Shown: piece by piece, positions 25,169 to 33,438 of the stretch
Layout: each line of letters starts with the position of its first letter
Numbering within the stretch: the first letter of the stretch is position 1
Assembly: GCA_012729755.1 (NCBI GenBank)
Contig: JAAYCN010000042.1
Location: 1 to 55,535, forward strand
DNA length: 55,535 bases
Direction of reading: 5' to 3'
From: Chloroflexota bacterium
Lineage (GTDB): Bacteria > Chloroflexota > Anaerolineae > Anaerolineales > Anaerolineaceae
Made by a program: the position numbers and the translations under genes
The notes under the pieces: generated by a model
The model's database searches: none
Told to the model about the DNA's origin: nothing
Seen by the model: only the letters and a program-made list of their open reading frames with translations

Positions 25169-26692
25169 ATGAAAACAACCACGGATACTCCTGTGCTCGA
25201 AACGAAAGATATTACCAAAACTTTTCCCGGCACTCTGGCGAACAGCAAGGTTTCTATTCGCCTTGAGCAGGGCGAAGTTTTGGCGCTGTTGGGAGAAAAT
25301 GGCGCGGGCAAGACGACGCTGATGAACATTATCTATGGCCTGTATGATCAGGATTCGGGAGAAATATTTCTGAACGGCGAGCCATACAACATCCGCAACC
25401 CACATGACGCGATCGCGGCGGGCATCGGCATGGTGCATCAGCATTTTATGTTAGTGCCGGTGTTTACGGTGCTCGAAAATATCATGCTTGGCGCGGAAGT
25501 GATGAAGGGTCCGTTCCTGAATAAAACTCAAGCCAGGCAGGAGATTCTGGAGCTCTCGAACCGATATGGTTTGGAGGTTGACCCAGACGCGGTGGTTGAA
25601 GATCTGCCGGTGGGTATTCAGCAGAGAGTTGAAATTCTCAAAGCCTTATTCAGGGACGTAAAAATTTTGATTCTGGATGAGCCGACCGCAGTGCTGACCC
25701 CTCAGGAGATTCAGGAACTTTTTCAGATCATGCGACATCTGACCGAAAGCGGTGTATCAATTGTTTTCATTACCCATAAACTCAAAGAAGTTCTCGAAAT
25801 CGCTGACCGCATTGTGATCATGCGGCGGGGTGAGGTAGTGGGCGAAGCGAACCCGCGGCAGGTGAGCGAACATGACCTGGCCAATCTGATGGTCGGCCGC
25901 GAGGTCAGCCTAGTGGTAGATAAAAGCGAGGCCGCGCCGAAAGGCGTGCAATTTGAGGTTAAAGACCTCGTAGTCAAAGACCCAATGAAAGGGCTGGCGG
26001 TAAACCATGTCAGCTTTGCGGTCAGAGCGGGGGAGGTGTTGGGAATCGCCGGCGTGCAGGGCAATGGACAAACGGAACTGGCCGAAGCGATGACCGGCTT
26101 GCGCAAACATGAAGGCGGGACGGTTTGGATCAGCGGCATGGAAACGCCTCAGGCTAACCCGCGCGCGCTGGTCGAACACGGCATGGCGCATATCCCGGAA
26201 GACCGGCATAAGCACGGTTTGATCTTGCAATATCCGCTGACAGATAACTTCGTGCTGTGCACTTATTATAAAGAGCCTTACTCGAAGCATGGCGTGAGGA
26301 ATAAGAAGGCGATTCTGACCACTGCGGAGGAATTGATCAAACGCTTTGACGTGCGTACCCCTTCCGCGTTTATTTCCGCGGGGGATCTCTCGGGCGGCAA
26401 CCAACAGAAGGTGATCGTGGCCCGCGAGCTAAGCAGAGATGTGAGCGTGGTTATTGCCAATCAGCCAACGCGAGGTTTGGATGTGGGCTCGATAGAGTAC
26501 ATTCATAAGACATTGATTCGACTGCGCGATGAAGGTGCGGCGGTATTAGTGATTTCATCTGAACTGGATGAAATCATGTCTCTCTCCGACCGTATCGCGG
26601 TGATGTACCGCGGCGAGATTGTGGATGTCGTAGACGCGAAGCAAACGACACGTGAAGAACTTGGCCTGCTGATGGCAGGGTCAAAAAGCTGA
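25169..26692 (+). CDS. Duplicated-domain ATPase of the nucleoside importer
   Basis: A 507-aa ABC ATPase with two nucleotide-binding domains fused, as in YufO and RbsA-type proteins. Domain 1 has Walker A GENGAGKTT, signature LPVGIQQR and Walker B ILILDEPTAVLTPQE. Domain 2 has a degenerate P-loop (GVQGNGQTE), signature LSGGNQQK and ANQPTRGLDVG, so only one site is likely catalytic. It ends the BMP-permease-permease-ATPase operon, which probably takes up purine nucleosides for salvage. Confidence 0.9.
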   Translation: MKTTTDTPVLETKDITKTFPGTLANSKVSIRLEQGEVLALLGENGAGKTTLMNIIYGLYDQDSGEIFLNGEPYNIRNPHDAIAAGIGMVHQHFMLVPVFTVLENIMLGAEVMKGPFLNKTQARQEILELSNRYGLEVDPDAVVEDLPVGIQQRVEILKALFRDVKILILDEPTAVLTPQEIQELFQIMRHLTESGVSIVFITHKLKEVLEIADRIVIMRRGEVVGEANPRQVSEHDLANLMVGREVSLVVDKSEAAPKGVQFEVKDLVVKDPMKGLAVNHVSFAVRAGEVLGIAGVQGNGQTELAEAMTGLRKHEGGTVWISGMETPQANPRALVEHGMAHIPEDRHKHGLILQYPLTDNFVLCTYYKEPYSKHGVRNKKAILTTAEELIKRFDVRTPSAFISAGDLSGGNQQKVIVARELSRDVSVVIANQPTRGLDVGSIEYIHKTLIRLRDEGAAVLVISSELDEIMSLSDRIAVMYRGEIVDVVDAKQTTREELGLLMAGSKS

Positions 26693-26710
26693 TCAAGATC
26701 GAAGCAGATA

Positions 26711-26757
26711 AACCTGTGGAGCCTGATTTTGTTCAGTTCGCTCCACAGGTTTTTATT
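26711..26757 (+). terminator. Terminator after the nucleoside importer
   Basis: AACCTGTGGAGC (26711-26722) pairs with GCTCCACAGGTT (26740-26751), a 12-bp stem, followed by TTTATTTT. Confidence 0.9.
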
Positions 26758-26928
26758 TTAAGTATGGAGAGACGCGCCAATTCACAGCACAGTATATTTT
26801 ATATTGTGCGGAGAATTCCATTGGGGTAGAGTTAATCTGATCATAACCAGAATTTTACGGTTGGTTCATGGCCGACTGGTATGATAAATACGTGAAAGAA
26901 TTCACTTAAACGATTAGAAGGAGCTTTA

Positions 26929-27837
26929 ATGCCCACAATCACTGTTGAAAAAATAAGCAAAACCTTTGGCACGACCAAAGCAGTCAACGACGTGTCTTTT
27001 GAAGTTAACCCAGGCGAAATCTTTGGGCTGCTTGGCCCGAACGGTTCTGGCAAGACAACCAGCATTCGCATCCTGCTCGATATCTATAAAGCTGATTCGG
27101 GCAGGGTGGACATTCTGGGGGGGACGATGGATGAAGAAAAGAAGAACCGCATCGGTTACCTTCCGGAGGAGCGCGGGTTATATCAGGATGTGCCGCTGGA
27201 GACCTGTCTGGTTTATCTGGCAACGCTAAAGGGGATGAAAAAGGCAGAGATCATGAATAAGCTGCCTGGCTACCTTGAGAAATTTGATTTGGCCGCGCAC
27301 AAAAAAAAGAAGGTTAAGGAACTCTCAAAAGGCATGCAGCAGAAGGCACAGCTGATCGCCACGTTGATTCATGACCCGGAAGTGATCATTATTGATGAGC
27401 CTTTCAGCGCGCTTGACCCGGTGAATACTCAGTTAGTCAAAGACCTGTTAATTGAACAGCGGAACGCTGGAAAGACAATTGTGATGTGTACTCACCAGAT
27501 GAATCAGGTTGAGATGCTCTGTGACCGAATTGTTTTGATTCACAATGGGCGGGTGCTGTTGTATGGCGGGTTGCAGGACATTCGAGAGCAGTTCTCGACC
27601 AACGAAGTTCTAATCAATACGGGCAATGGCTTGCCTGGGGCTTTGCCAGGCGTCTTGGAAATTCGCGATGAAGGCACAGTAAAAAGATTGATCCCTGAGG
27701 ACGGCGTGACACCCAAGCAACTGCTGAATTCGTTAGTGAGCGCTGGGGTGGACTTGAAAACTTTCGAGATTGCCACGCCGACCATGGATGAGATCTTTAT
27801 CAAGGTTGTGCAGGAGGATGAAAATCCGCATGAATAA
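26929..27837 (+). CDS. NatA-like ABC exporter ATPase
   Basis: A 302-aa ATPase of the ABC-2/DRA type with Walker A GPNGSGKTT, signature LSKGMQQKAQL and Walker B VIIIDEPFSALDP. The C-terminal ~90 residues form the DUF4162-like tail common in NatA-type sodium exporters and related resistance transporters. Start at ATG 26929 with AGAAGGAGC upstream. The ATG of the first permease overlaps its last 8 bases. A TATGAT box at 26880-26885 may be the -10. Confidence 0.9.
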   Translation: MPTITVEKISKTFGTTKAVNDVSFEVNPGEIFGLLGPNGSGKTTSIRILLDIYKADSGRVDILGGTMDEEKKNRIGYLPEERGLYQDVPLETCLVYLATLKGMKKAEIMNKLPGYLEKFDLAAHKKKKVKELSKGMQQKAQLIATLIHDPEVIIIDEPFSALDPVNTQLVKDLLIEQRNAGKTIVMCTHQMNQVEMLCDRIVLIHNGRVLLYGGLQDIREQFSTNEVLINTGNGLPGALPGVLEIRDEGTVKRLIPEDGVTPKQLLNSLVSAGVDLKTFEIATPTMDEIFIKVVQEDENPHE

Positions 27838-29041
27838 GACACTCGAAGTTGCCAAATATGAATATATGCATCATGTCAGCAAGCGGCGCTTCTGGGTAGG
27901 TTTGTTCTTGCTGCCGCTCGGGATGCTGGCGATCTTTGGGCTGTCGATTCTGATGTCGGCCTGGTCTATCGACACTTCGCCAGTTGGTTATGTGGATCAG
28001 TCAGGGTTAATTACCCTGGCGCCCGAGAAACACTCTAAAGGCGGTTTATTTGACGAGCGGGTGCAGTTGATTGGCTACAAGTCGATTGACGAAGCCACCG
28101 CTGCGGCTAATGAAGGCGAGATTCAGGCTTTTGTGGTTGTGCCGGCTAACTATTTGTCTTCGTTTAAGCTCGAATATAGGTTTATTAAACCGATCAATGA
28201 AGGCATTCAGAAAGAAGTCTCCAATTTCATGCGCAGCAACCTCATGGCTGGTGAGATTGTGCCTAACCTGGCGCGTGTGCAGGAAGGGCCTGATTTTATT
28301 TCACAGTCGCTGGATGGATCGAAGACAAATACGCCGAACGAGTTTCTGAAAATGTTTGTGCCCATGATTGTCGGCATTCTGTTTTTTGTGGTGGTTATCA
28401 TGAGCGGCTCCTATCTGCTGCAGGCTGTAGTTGAAGAGAAAGAAAACCGCACGATCGAAGTGATGATTACTTCAACTTCTCCTAACCAATTGATGGCTGG
28501 CAAGATTATCGGTAATATCAGCGTTGGATTGACGCAGCTTTTGGTGTGGGTGGCGATGGCGTTTATCGCGGCGCTGATCTTTCGCGAAAAGGTGCCCTTG
28601 CTCTTTGAGCTTGACCTCTCATTCAAAAGCCTCGCTGTTTCGCTGCTTTTGTTAATGCCGGCGTTTATCTTTACGGCGGCATTAATGGCGACGCTTGGGG
28701 CGACTGTGACCGATACAGAGGAGTCGCAGCAGGTTTCTGGCATAATCATCCTGCCGATGACGCTTCCTTATTATTTCGTGGCAGTTTTCATGGAACACCC
28801 GAATGGGTTGATTGCCAAAGTGTTGAGTTACTTCCCGCTGAGTTCGCCGGTTGCAACCACCCTGCGCATGGCATTTACGAATCTGTCTACTTTTGAAATC
28901 ATTGGGATATTCATCAGTCAGGTTATTTTCGCTGTTTTTAGCGTATGGCTGGCTGGCAAAGTGTTCAAACGCGGCATGTTAAGTTATCACCGCCGCTTAA
29001 AATTGAAAGATATTTTCAGCAAGGAGGCCAGTCATGCGTAA
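27830..29041 (+). CDS. NatB-like ABC-2 permease, first
   Basis: A 403-aa ABC-2 membrane protein: one N-terminal helix (residues 20-45), a large extracytoplasmic domain of about 130 residues (VGYVDQSGLITLAPE onward), then five helices, including the EEKENRTIEVMITSTSPNQLMAGKIIG coupling stretch typical of NatB. The start is ATG 27830, which gives the family N-terminus and lies behind GGAGG; the upstream frame starts are in the ATPase gene. It overlaps the next permease gene by 8 bases and should pair with it. Confidence 0.88.
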   Translation: MNKTLEVAKYEYMHHVSKRRFWVGLFLLPLGMLAIFGLSILMSAWSIDTSPVGYVDQSGLITLAPEKHSKGGLFDERVQLIGYKSIDEATAAANEGEIQAFVVVPANYLSSFKLEYRFIKPINEGIQKEVSNFMRSNLMAGEIVPNLARVQEGPDFISQSLDGSKTNTPNEFLKMFVPMIVGILFFVVVIMSGSYLLQAVVEEKENRTIEVMITSTSPNQLMAGKIIGNISVGLTQLLVWVAMAFIAALIFREKVPLLFELDLSFKSLAVSLLLLMPAFIFTAALMATLGATVTDTEESQQVSGIIILPMTLPYYFVAVFMEHPNGLIAKVLSYFPLSSPVATTLRMAFTNLSTFEIIGIFISQVIFAVFSVWLAGKVFKRGMLSYHRRLKLKDIFSKEASHA

Positions 29042-30269
29042 GTTCTGGAAAGTTGCCAGACATGAGTTTCTCACCACGGTGACCCGACGATCTTTTTTGC
29101 TGGCTCTGATTTTAGTTCCGCTCGTCCCGGCACTGTTATTAGGCCTGTTCAACTTGCTTAACCGCGGAAATGAAAATAACCTGATGGAGATTTTCGCAAG
29201 AGAAGTGGCCAATCCGCTGCCGTTTGGTGTGTATGACCAATCTGGTTTGATCAAAGATTACCCTGACTGGTTGACCAAAGGCGCTTTGATAGAGATGAAA
29301 GACGAGGCAACCGCGCGAGAAGCGGTCAGCTCCGGGCGTTTGCAGGGGTTCTATAAGATTGACGCGAATTATCTTGAGAGCGGCAGGGTTGTTCTGATTA
29401 AGCCAGAGATCAGCATGTTTACGGGTGTGGCTCAAAGCGAGGGGGTTACCGATTTGATCAACTACAACCTGATGGGCTCGTCGCAGGACCTATACCTGCG
29501 CTACACCAATCCCATCCAGTTCGAAGCCTCGCCAATCAATCCGGAAACGGCTGACACGCGCGACACCTCCAATATGGCGAATTTTTTTGTGCCATATGCA
29601 ATAACGATGTTTTTCTATTTCATCATTATTTTCAGTTCGAGCATGATGCTGAATTCGGTCGCTAAGGAAAAAGAAAATCGGGTGATGGAAGTGTTAATCT
29701 CATCAACCGATCCGCTTTCTTTGTTCGTCGGTAAGATTATCGGGCTGTCGTCGGTGGGGTTGCTGCAGGTCTTGGTCTGGCTGGGCTCAGCGATTGGGCT
29801 GATGCGCGTGGCTGGGAAGTCGTTTGATGTGCTGAGAGGCATCGTGATTCCCTGGTCCTCTCTGGCATGGGCGATCCCGATCTTTTTGCTTGGCTATTTT
29901 ATCTATGGCAGCCTGATGGCAGGGTTGGGAGCGATTTCGACCAATCTGAAGGAAGCCAACCAGTCTGTGTTCATCATTACCATTCCCTTAATTTTCGCGC
30001 TTCTCTCGATGGGCCAGCTAATCCAGGCACCAAATGGGACGATTTCGGTGGTATTGAGTTTAGTTCCATTTACCTCGCCGATAGCGATGATGACGCGTTT
30101 GTCGATTGGCAAGGTGCCCCTGGCGCAGATCTTGATCTGTATTGTCTTGCTGGCTGTTATGGCATGGCTGATAGTAAACGGGGTGGCTAAGCTTTTCCGC
30201 GCTCAAACTTTATTGACCGGTCAGAAATTCAAGATAGGCAGCTTTTTGAAGACGATGTTTGCCCGATAA
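29034..30269 (+). CDS. NatB-like ABC-2 permease, second
   Basis: A 411-aa paralogue of the preceding permease, with the same plan: N-terminal helix, extracytoplasmic domain (FGVYDQSGLIKDYPDW), then helices with KEKENRVMEVLISSTDPLSLFVGKIIG. ATG 29034 follows AAGGAGG. Two related permeases beside one ATPase suggest a heterodimeric exporter. Sodium, a peptide or a drug are possible cargoes; nothing in the sequence selects one. A hairpin at 30293-30318 follows. Confidence 0.88.
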   Translation: MRKFWKVARHEFLTTVTRRSFLLALILVPLVPALLLGLFNLLNRGNENNLMEIFAREVANPLPFGVYDQSGLIKDYPDWLTKGALIEMKDEATAREAVSSGRLQGFYKIDANYLESGRVVLIKPEISMFTGVAQSEGVTDLINYNLMGSSQDLYLRYTNPIQFEASPINPETADTRDTSNMANFFVPYAITMFFYFIIIFSSSMMLNSVAKEKENRVMEVLISSTDPLSLFVGKIIGLSSVGLLQVLVWLGSAIGLMRVAGKSFDVLRGIVIPWSSLAWAIPIFLLGYFIYGSLMAGLGAISTNLKEANQSVFIITIPLIFALLSMGQLIQAPNGTISVVLSLVPFTSPIAMMTRLSIGKVPLAQILICIVLLAVMAWLIVNGVAKLFRAQTLLTGQKFKIGSFLKTMFAR

Positions 30270-30292
30270 GTTTCATCTGGCATTGACGCTGT

Positions 30293-30318
30293 TCCACCCC
30301 AACAGAAGTTGGGGTGGA
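30293..30318 (+). terminator. Hairpin after the NatAB-like operon
   Basis: TCCACCCCAAC (30293-30303) and GTTGGGGTGGA (30308-30318), 11 bp with a 4-base loop. The T content downstream is modest. Confidence 0.65.
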
Positions 30319-30397
30319 GTCGTTCTTGCACCCTTTAATCTGCCCCTTTTGATGGGCGCCGTTGAACTTAAGAAGGAACTCCAGCTCAGGAGGAAAG

Positions 30398-31558
30398 ATG
30401 AAATCAAAATTGATATTGATCGCGGTCGTTTTAATCATGCTGTTGTGCGCCTGTAATTCCCACCAGGCACCGACCCCGTCTGATCCGCTGGATGCGATTC
30501 GCACCGCGGCGGCGGCAACGGTGGTGGCGATGACCACGCAAGTAATGCAGACGCAGATGGCGCAGCCGAGCATGAATACTCCCAACCCCACGCCGGTGTT
30601 AACTCTGCCACCTGTGGCAACTCCTGTGGGGAATAGTGTAGCGCAGACGGAAGCTGCGACCTCAGTGGTGGAAAAAGACGATGGAACTCCCTGTAATCGG
30701 GCTGAATTTGTGGATGAGACTGTGCCTGATGGGACTAAATATCCGGCTAACACGAAATTTGAAAAGACCTGGACGCTCAAAAACGTCGGCTCGTGCGCGT
30801 GGACTTCGGCTTACGCGGCGGTATTTGTGAAGGGGGATTCGATGTCGGGGCCAGCCGCTCAGACGCTTGCGACTGAGAAAGTTGACCCGGGACAAACACT
30901 GACGATCCGCGTGAATTTCACGACCCCTTCAACAGCCGGCACCTATCGGGCTGAGTATAAACTGAGAGATGCGAATGGGGTGCTGTTCGCCTTTAATAAT
31001 CCTGACGCTACTTTTTGGGCGGAGGTTGAAGTGGCAGGCGCCGCGGTCACCGCAGCCCCGGTCGCGCCCCAGCCATTCAGCAGCCTTGATGTCGGTTATT
31101 GCAGCGCGCAATGGTCATCGGGTTTGGGGAACCTGCCCTGTCCGGGGAAAGCGGGCGATCTCGCGGGGTTCGTGTTTTCGGACAGCACGCCGATGCTTGA
31201 AAACGGCGTGGAAGATGATGAGCTCGGGTTATGGCTGGGCGTGCAGGATGTGAAGGATGGCTATATCAAAGGCGTTTATCCGGAGGTGACGATCGGATCC
31301 GCAGCGCAATTCAGCGCGGTGCTCAGTTGTGATCGCGCGCAGTCAGCCTGTGATGCCAGGGTGTCGTTTGGCTATCTTGAAGGAGGCAGCGAACAATGGC
31401 TGGATTCGTGGCATGAGGTGAATGATGGGGCTTTTAACCGTGTGAATGTGGATTTGAGCGCCTTGGCTGGAAGGTCAGTGAGACTGATGTTGAAAGTGGA
31501 CGCGTTAGGCGACCCCAGAGGGGATATGATTCTAATCATGGCGCCCAAACTGAAGTGA
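30398..31558 (+). CDS. Lipoprotein with Nbr1-FW-like Ig domain
   Basis: A 386-aa predicted lipoprotein. The signal peptide ends in LCAC, with C19 as the lipid-bearing residue; a Thr/Pro/Ala-rich linker runs to about residue 90. The next ~110 residues are an FW-type Ig-like domain, recognised by FEKTWTLKNVGSCAWTSAY, DPGQTLTIRVNFTTPSTAGTYRAEYKL and a terminal beta strand. The last ~150 residues form another beta-rich domain with paired cysteines and an unassigned fold. In eukaryotes the FW domain is in NBR1; bacterial copies are extracellular binding modules. The ATG at 30398 follows CAGGAGG. Confidence 0.78.
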   Translation: MKSKLILIAVVLIMLLCACNSHQAPTPSDPLDAIRTAAAATVVAMTTQVMQTQMAQPSMNTPNPTPVLTLPPVATPVGNSVAQTEAATSVVEKDDGTPCNRAEFVDETVPDGTKYPANTKFEKTWTLKNVGSCAWTSAYAAVFVKGDSMSGPAAQTLATEKVDPGQTLTIRVNFTTPSTAGTYRAEYKLRDANGVLFAFNNPDATFWAEVEVAGAAVTAAPVAPQPFSSLDVGYCSAQWSSGLGNLPCPGKAGDLAGFVFSDSTPMLENGVEDDELGLWLGVQDVKDGYIKGVYPEVTIGSAAQFSAVLSCDRAQSACDARVSFGYLEGGSEQWLDSWHEVNDGAFNRVNVDLSALAGRSVRLMLKVDALGDPRGDMILIMAPKLK

Positions 31559-31569
31559 TTTAGCTTCGC

Positions 31570-31597
31570 TTGACAAAACAAGAGCTTAACCTACAAT
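31570..31597 (+). promoter_or_regulatory. Promoter upstream of the second FW lipoprotein
   Basis: TTGACA (31570-31575), 16-bp spacer, TACAAT (31592-31597). It gives the second lipoprotein and probably queG their own promoter. Confidence 0.7.
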
Positions 31598-31640
31598 AAA
31601 AAGCAACAGAAACATGCTTCGTTCCGGCTTTGGAGATTGT

Positions 31641-32255
31641 ATGAACAAGAAAAAATTCCACGCTATATTAGTGTTTGGGTTGATTGGTTTGGTGATGACC
31701 CTCAGCGCTTGCAGTCAAAAAGTTCCGACCCCTGACATGGATAAGGTCAATATGATGATCGCGGAAACTGTGGCTGTGCAGCGGACAAAAACCGAGATTG
31801 CCCGACCGACCAATACACCAACAGTGCAGCCAACTGCGACCAATACCCCTGAGCCACCAACTCCGATGCCTACTCCGACCTCCATGGAGGTGACCGCCGT
31901 GACCCTTAGCGCTCAACCAATCAGCGGTACCGACGGCGGCACGTGGGTCTCGAGCAGCCCAGCTGACAAGGCCACGCAGCTTCAGGGACAAACCTTCAAA
32001 GTGACAGTAAAGCTGATGAACATCGGCACTTCGACCTGGACAACCGATTACAGCATTCGCTATATTGATGGCGACATCAAAGCCAGTCCTGACACTTATC
32101 GCATGCCGGTTTCTGTTCCGCCTGGCGCTCAGATTGATATTATAGTGACCCTGACCGCACCAACCAAAACTGGCATGTTGAGAGGGAATTGGGGCATTTT
32201 TAACAGCGCCAATGTGGCTTTTTCAGGATTCTATTTTGAGTACGATATCCAATAG
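31641..32255 (+). CDS. Small lipoprotein with Nbr1-FW-like domain
   Basis: A 204-aa lipoprotein: signal peptide with LSAC (C24), a linker of Thr/Pro/Asn repeats to about residue 80, and a single FW Ig-like domain starting near VSSSPADKATQLQGQTFKV and including MNIGTSTWTTDYSIRY and APTKTGMLRGNWGIFN. It is a shorter relative of the preceding gene. Start at ATG 31641, in front of the signal peptide, with GGAG upstream. It is 8 bases from queG, so the two share a transcript, although their functions seem unrelated. Confidence 0.78.
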   Translation: MNKKKFHAILVFGLIGLVMTLSACSQKVPTPDMDKVNMMIAETVAVQRTKTEIARPTNTPTVQPTATNTPEPPTPMPTPTSMEVTAVTLSAQPISGTDGGTWVSSSPADKATQLQGQTFKVTVKLMNIGTSTWTTDYSIRYIDGDIKASPDTYRMPVSVPPGAQIDIIVTLTAPTKTGMLRGNWGIFNSANVAFSGFYFEYDIQ

Positions 32256-32263
32256 AACTGATT

Positions 32264-33316
32264 GTGGCCAGCCAAACTGAAAACCTGAATGAGCAGATTA
32301 AAGCCGAAGCGTCAAGCCTCGGCTTTGTTTTATGCGGGTTTTCAGAAGCTCATCGTTCGATACGCTATGATCGCTACCTGCGCTGGTTGGAGGAAGGGTG
32401 TCACGCGGGGATGGGCTATATGGCGCGGCCAGAGGCGATTTTAAAACGGGAACACCCCGCGCACCTGTTGGAAGACTGTCAGACGGTTATCTCGCTGGCG
32501 ATGGCCTATGCGCCGATCAAACCCAACAGGGCTGAGGCGGAGAGAAGACCAAAGGGGCGCATCGCGGTTTATGCCGCTTACCCTGATTATCACGACCTGA
32601 TGAGAAAAGCACTGGCTGAACTGGCGGCAAAACTGACCTCCTTGTCGCGGAGCGAGGCATTTGTCGCGGTTGATACATCGCCGATTTTGGAAAAATCTTT
32701 TGGGCATCAGGCAGGTTTGGGATGGGTCGGACGAAACAGCCTGGTCATCAATCCAAAATATGGCTCGTGGCTGTTTTTGGGCGAGGTATTGACGACAGCG
32801 CGCTTTGAGTCGGACAGCAAGCCAATGCCAGACGGATGTCGGGACTGCCGACGCTGTGTGATGGCTTGCCCTACCAGGGCGATCAGAGCGGACCGGTCGA
32901 TTGACGCGCGAAGATGTCTGAGTTATCTGACGATTGAACACCGTGGCAGCATCCCGGAGGCTTTTCGGGAAATGATGGGAGATCGAATTTTTGGATGTGA
33001 CACCTGTCAGACCGCCTGCCCGTATAATCGGGCGGTCGAGGGTTTGCCTTCGCCGGCAATGTCTTCTCAGGTGATAGGCCCATTCCCTGATTTAATCGAA
33101 AGCTTGAGGTTGACAGAAGGGCAGTTTAAAGAACGGTACGCGGGTACCGCTGTGCTGAGAGCGGGTTATGCTGGCTGGCGGCGGAATGTGGCGATCGCGC
33201 TGGGAAACTCAGGACAAGATGAAAACGTGCCAGTTCTGGAAGAAGTCTTAAGCGAAAATCAGGATCACGTGGTCAGAGAAGCGGTTTTGTGGGCGCTGAA
33301 GCATTTGGGCAGGTAA
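32264..33316 (+). CDS. queG: Epoxyqueuosine reductase QueG
   Basis: A 350-aa cobalamin-dependent reductase for the last step of queuosine synthesis, converting epoxyqueuosine in tRNA to queuosine. It shows SPILEKSFGHQAGLGWVGRNSLVI (the B12/substrate region with the conserved VDT Asp), two [4Fe-4S] motifs (CRDCRRCVMACP and CDTCQTACP) and a short C-terminal HEAT-like tail. The start is GTG at 32264, close to the upstream stop. Cobalamin dependence fits a genome that may import cobalamin with the importer at 3637-6631. Confidence 0.93.
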   Translation: MASQTENLNEQIKAEASSLGFVLCGFSEAHRSIRYDRYLRWLEEGCHAGMGYMARPEAILKREHPAHLLEDCQTVISLAMAYAPIKPNRAEAERRPKGRIAVYAAYPDYHDLMRKALAELAAKLTSLSRSEAFVAVDTSPILEKSFGHQAGLGWVGRNSLVINPKYGSWLFLGEVLTTARFESDSKPMPDGCRDCRRCVMACPTRAIRADRSIDARRCLSYLTIEHRGSIPEAFREMMGDRIFGCDTCQTACPYNRAVEGLPSPAMSSQVIGPFPDLIESLRLTEGQFKERYAGTAVLRAGYAGWRRNVAIALGNSGQDENVPVLEEVLSENQDHVVREAVLWALKHLGR

Positions 33317-33438
33317 ATGGCGTTTCATTAGAAGAAGATTGTCTTCCTCAAGCTTTCAGGTCATAAGTTTTCGAATCAATCTATGGCATAATTAATTTGC
33401 CAGATAAAAGACGGAAAATTTCGTGCCAAGGAGCAATC

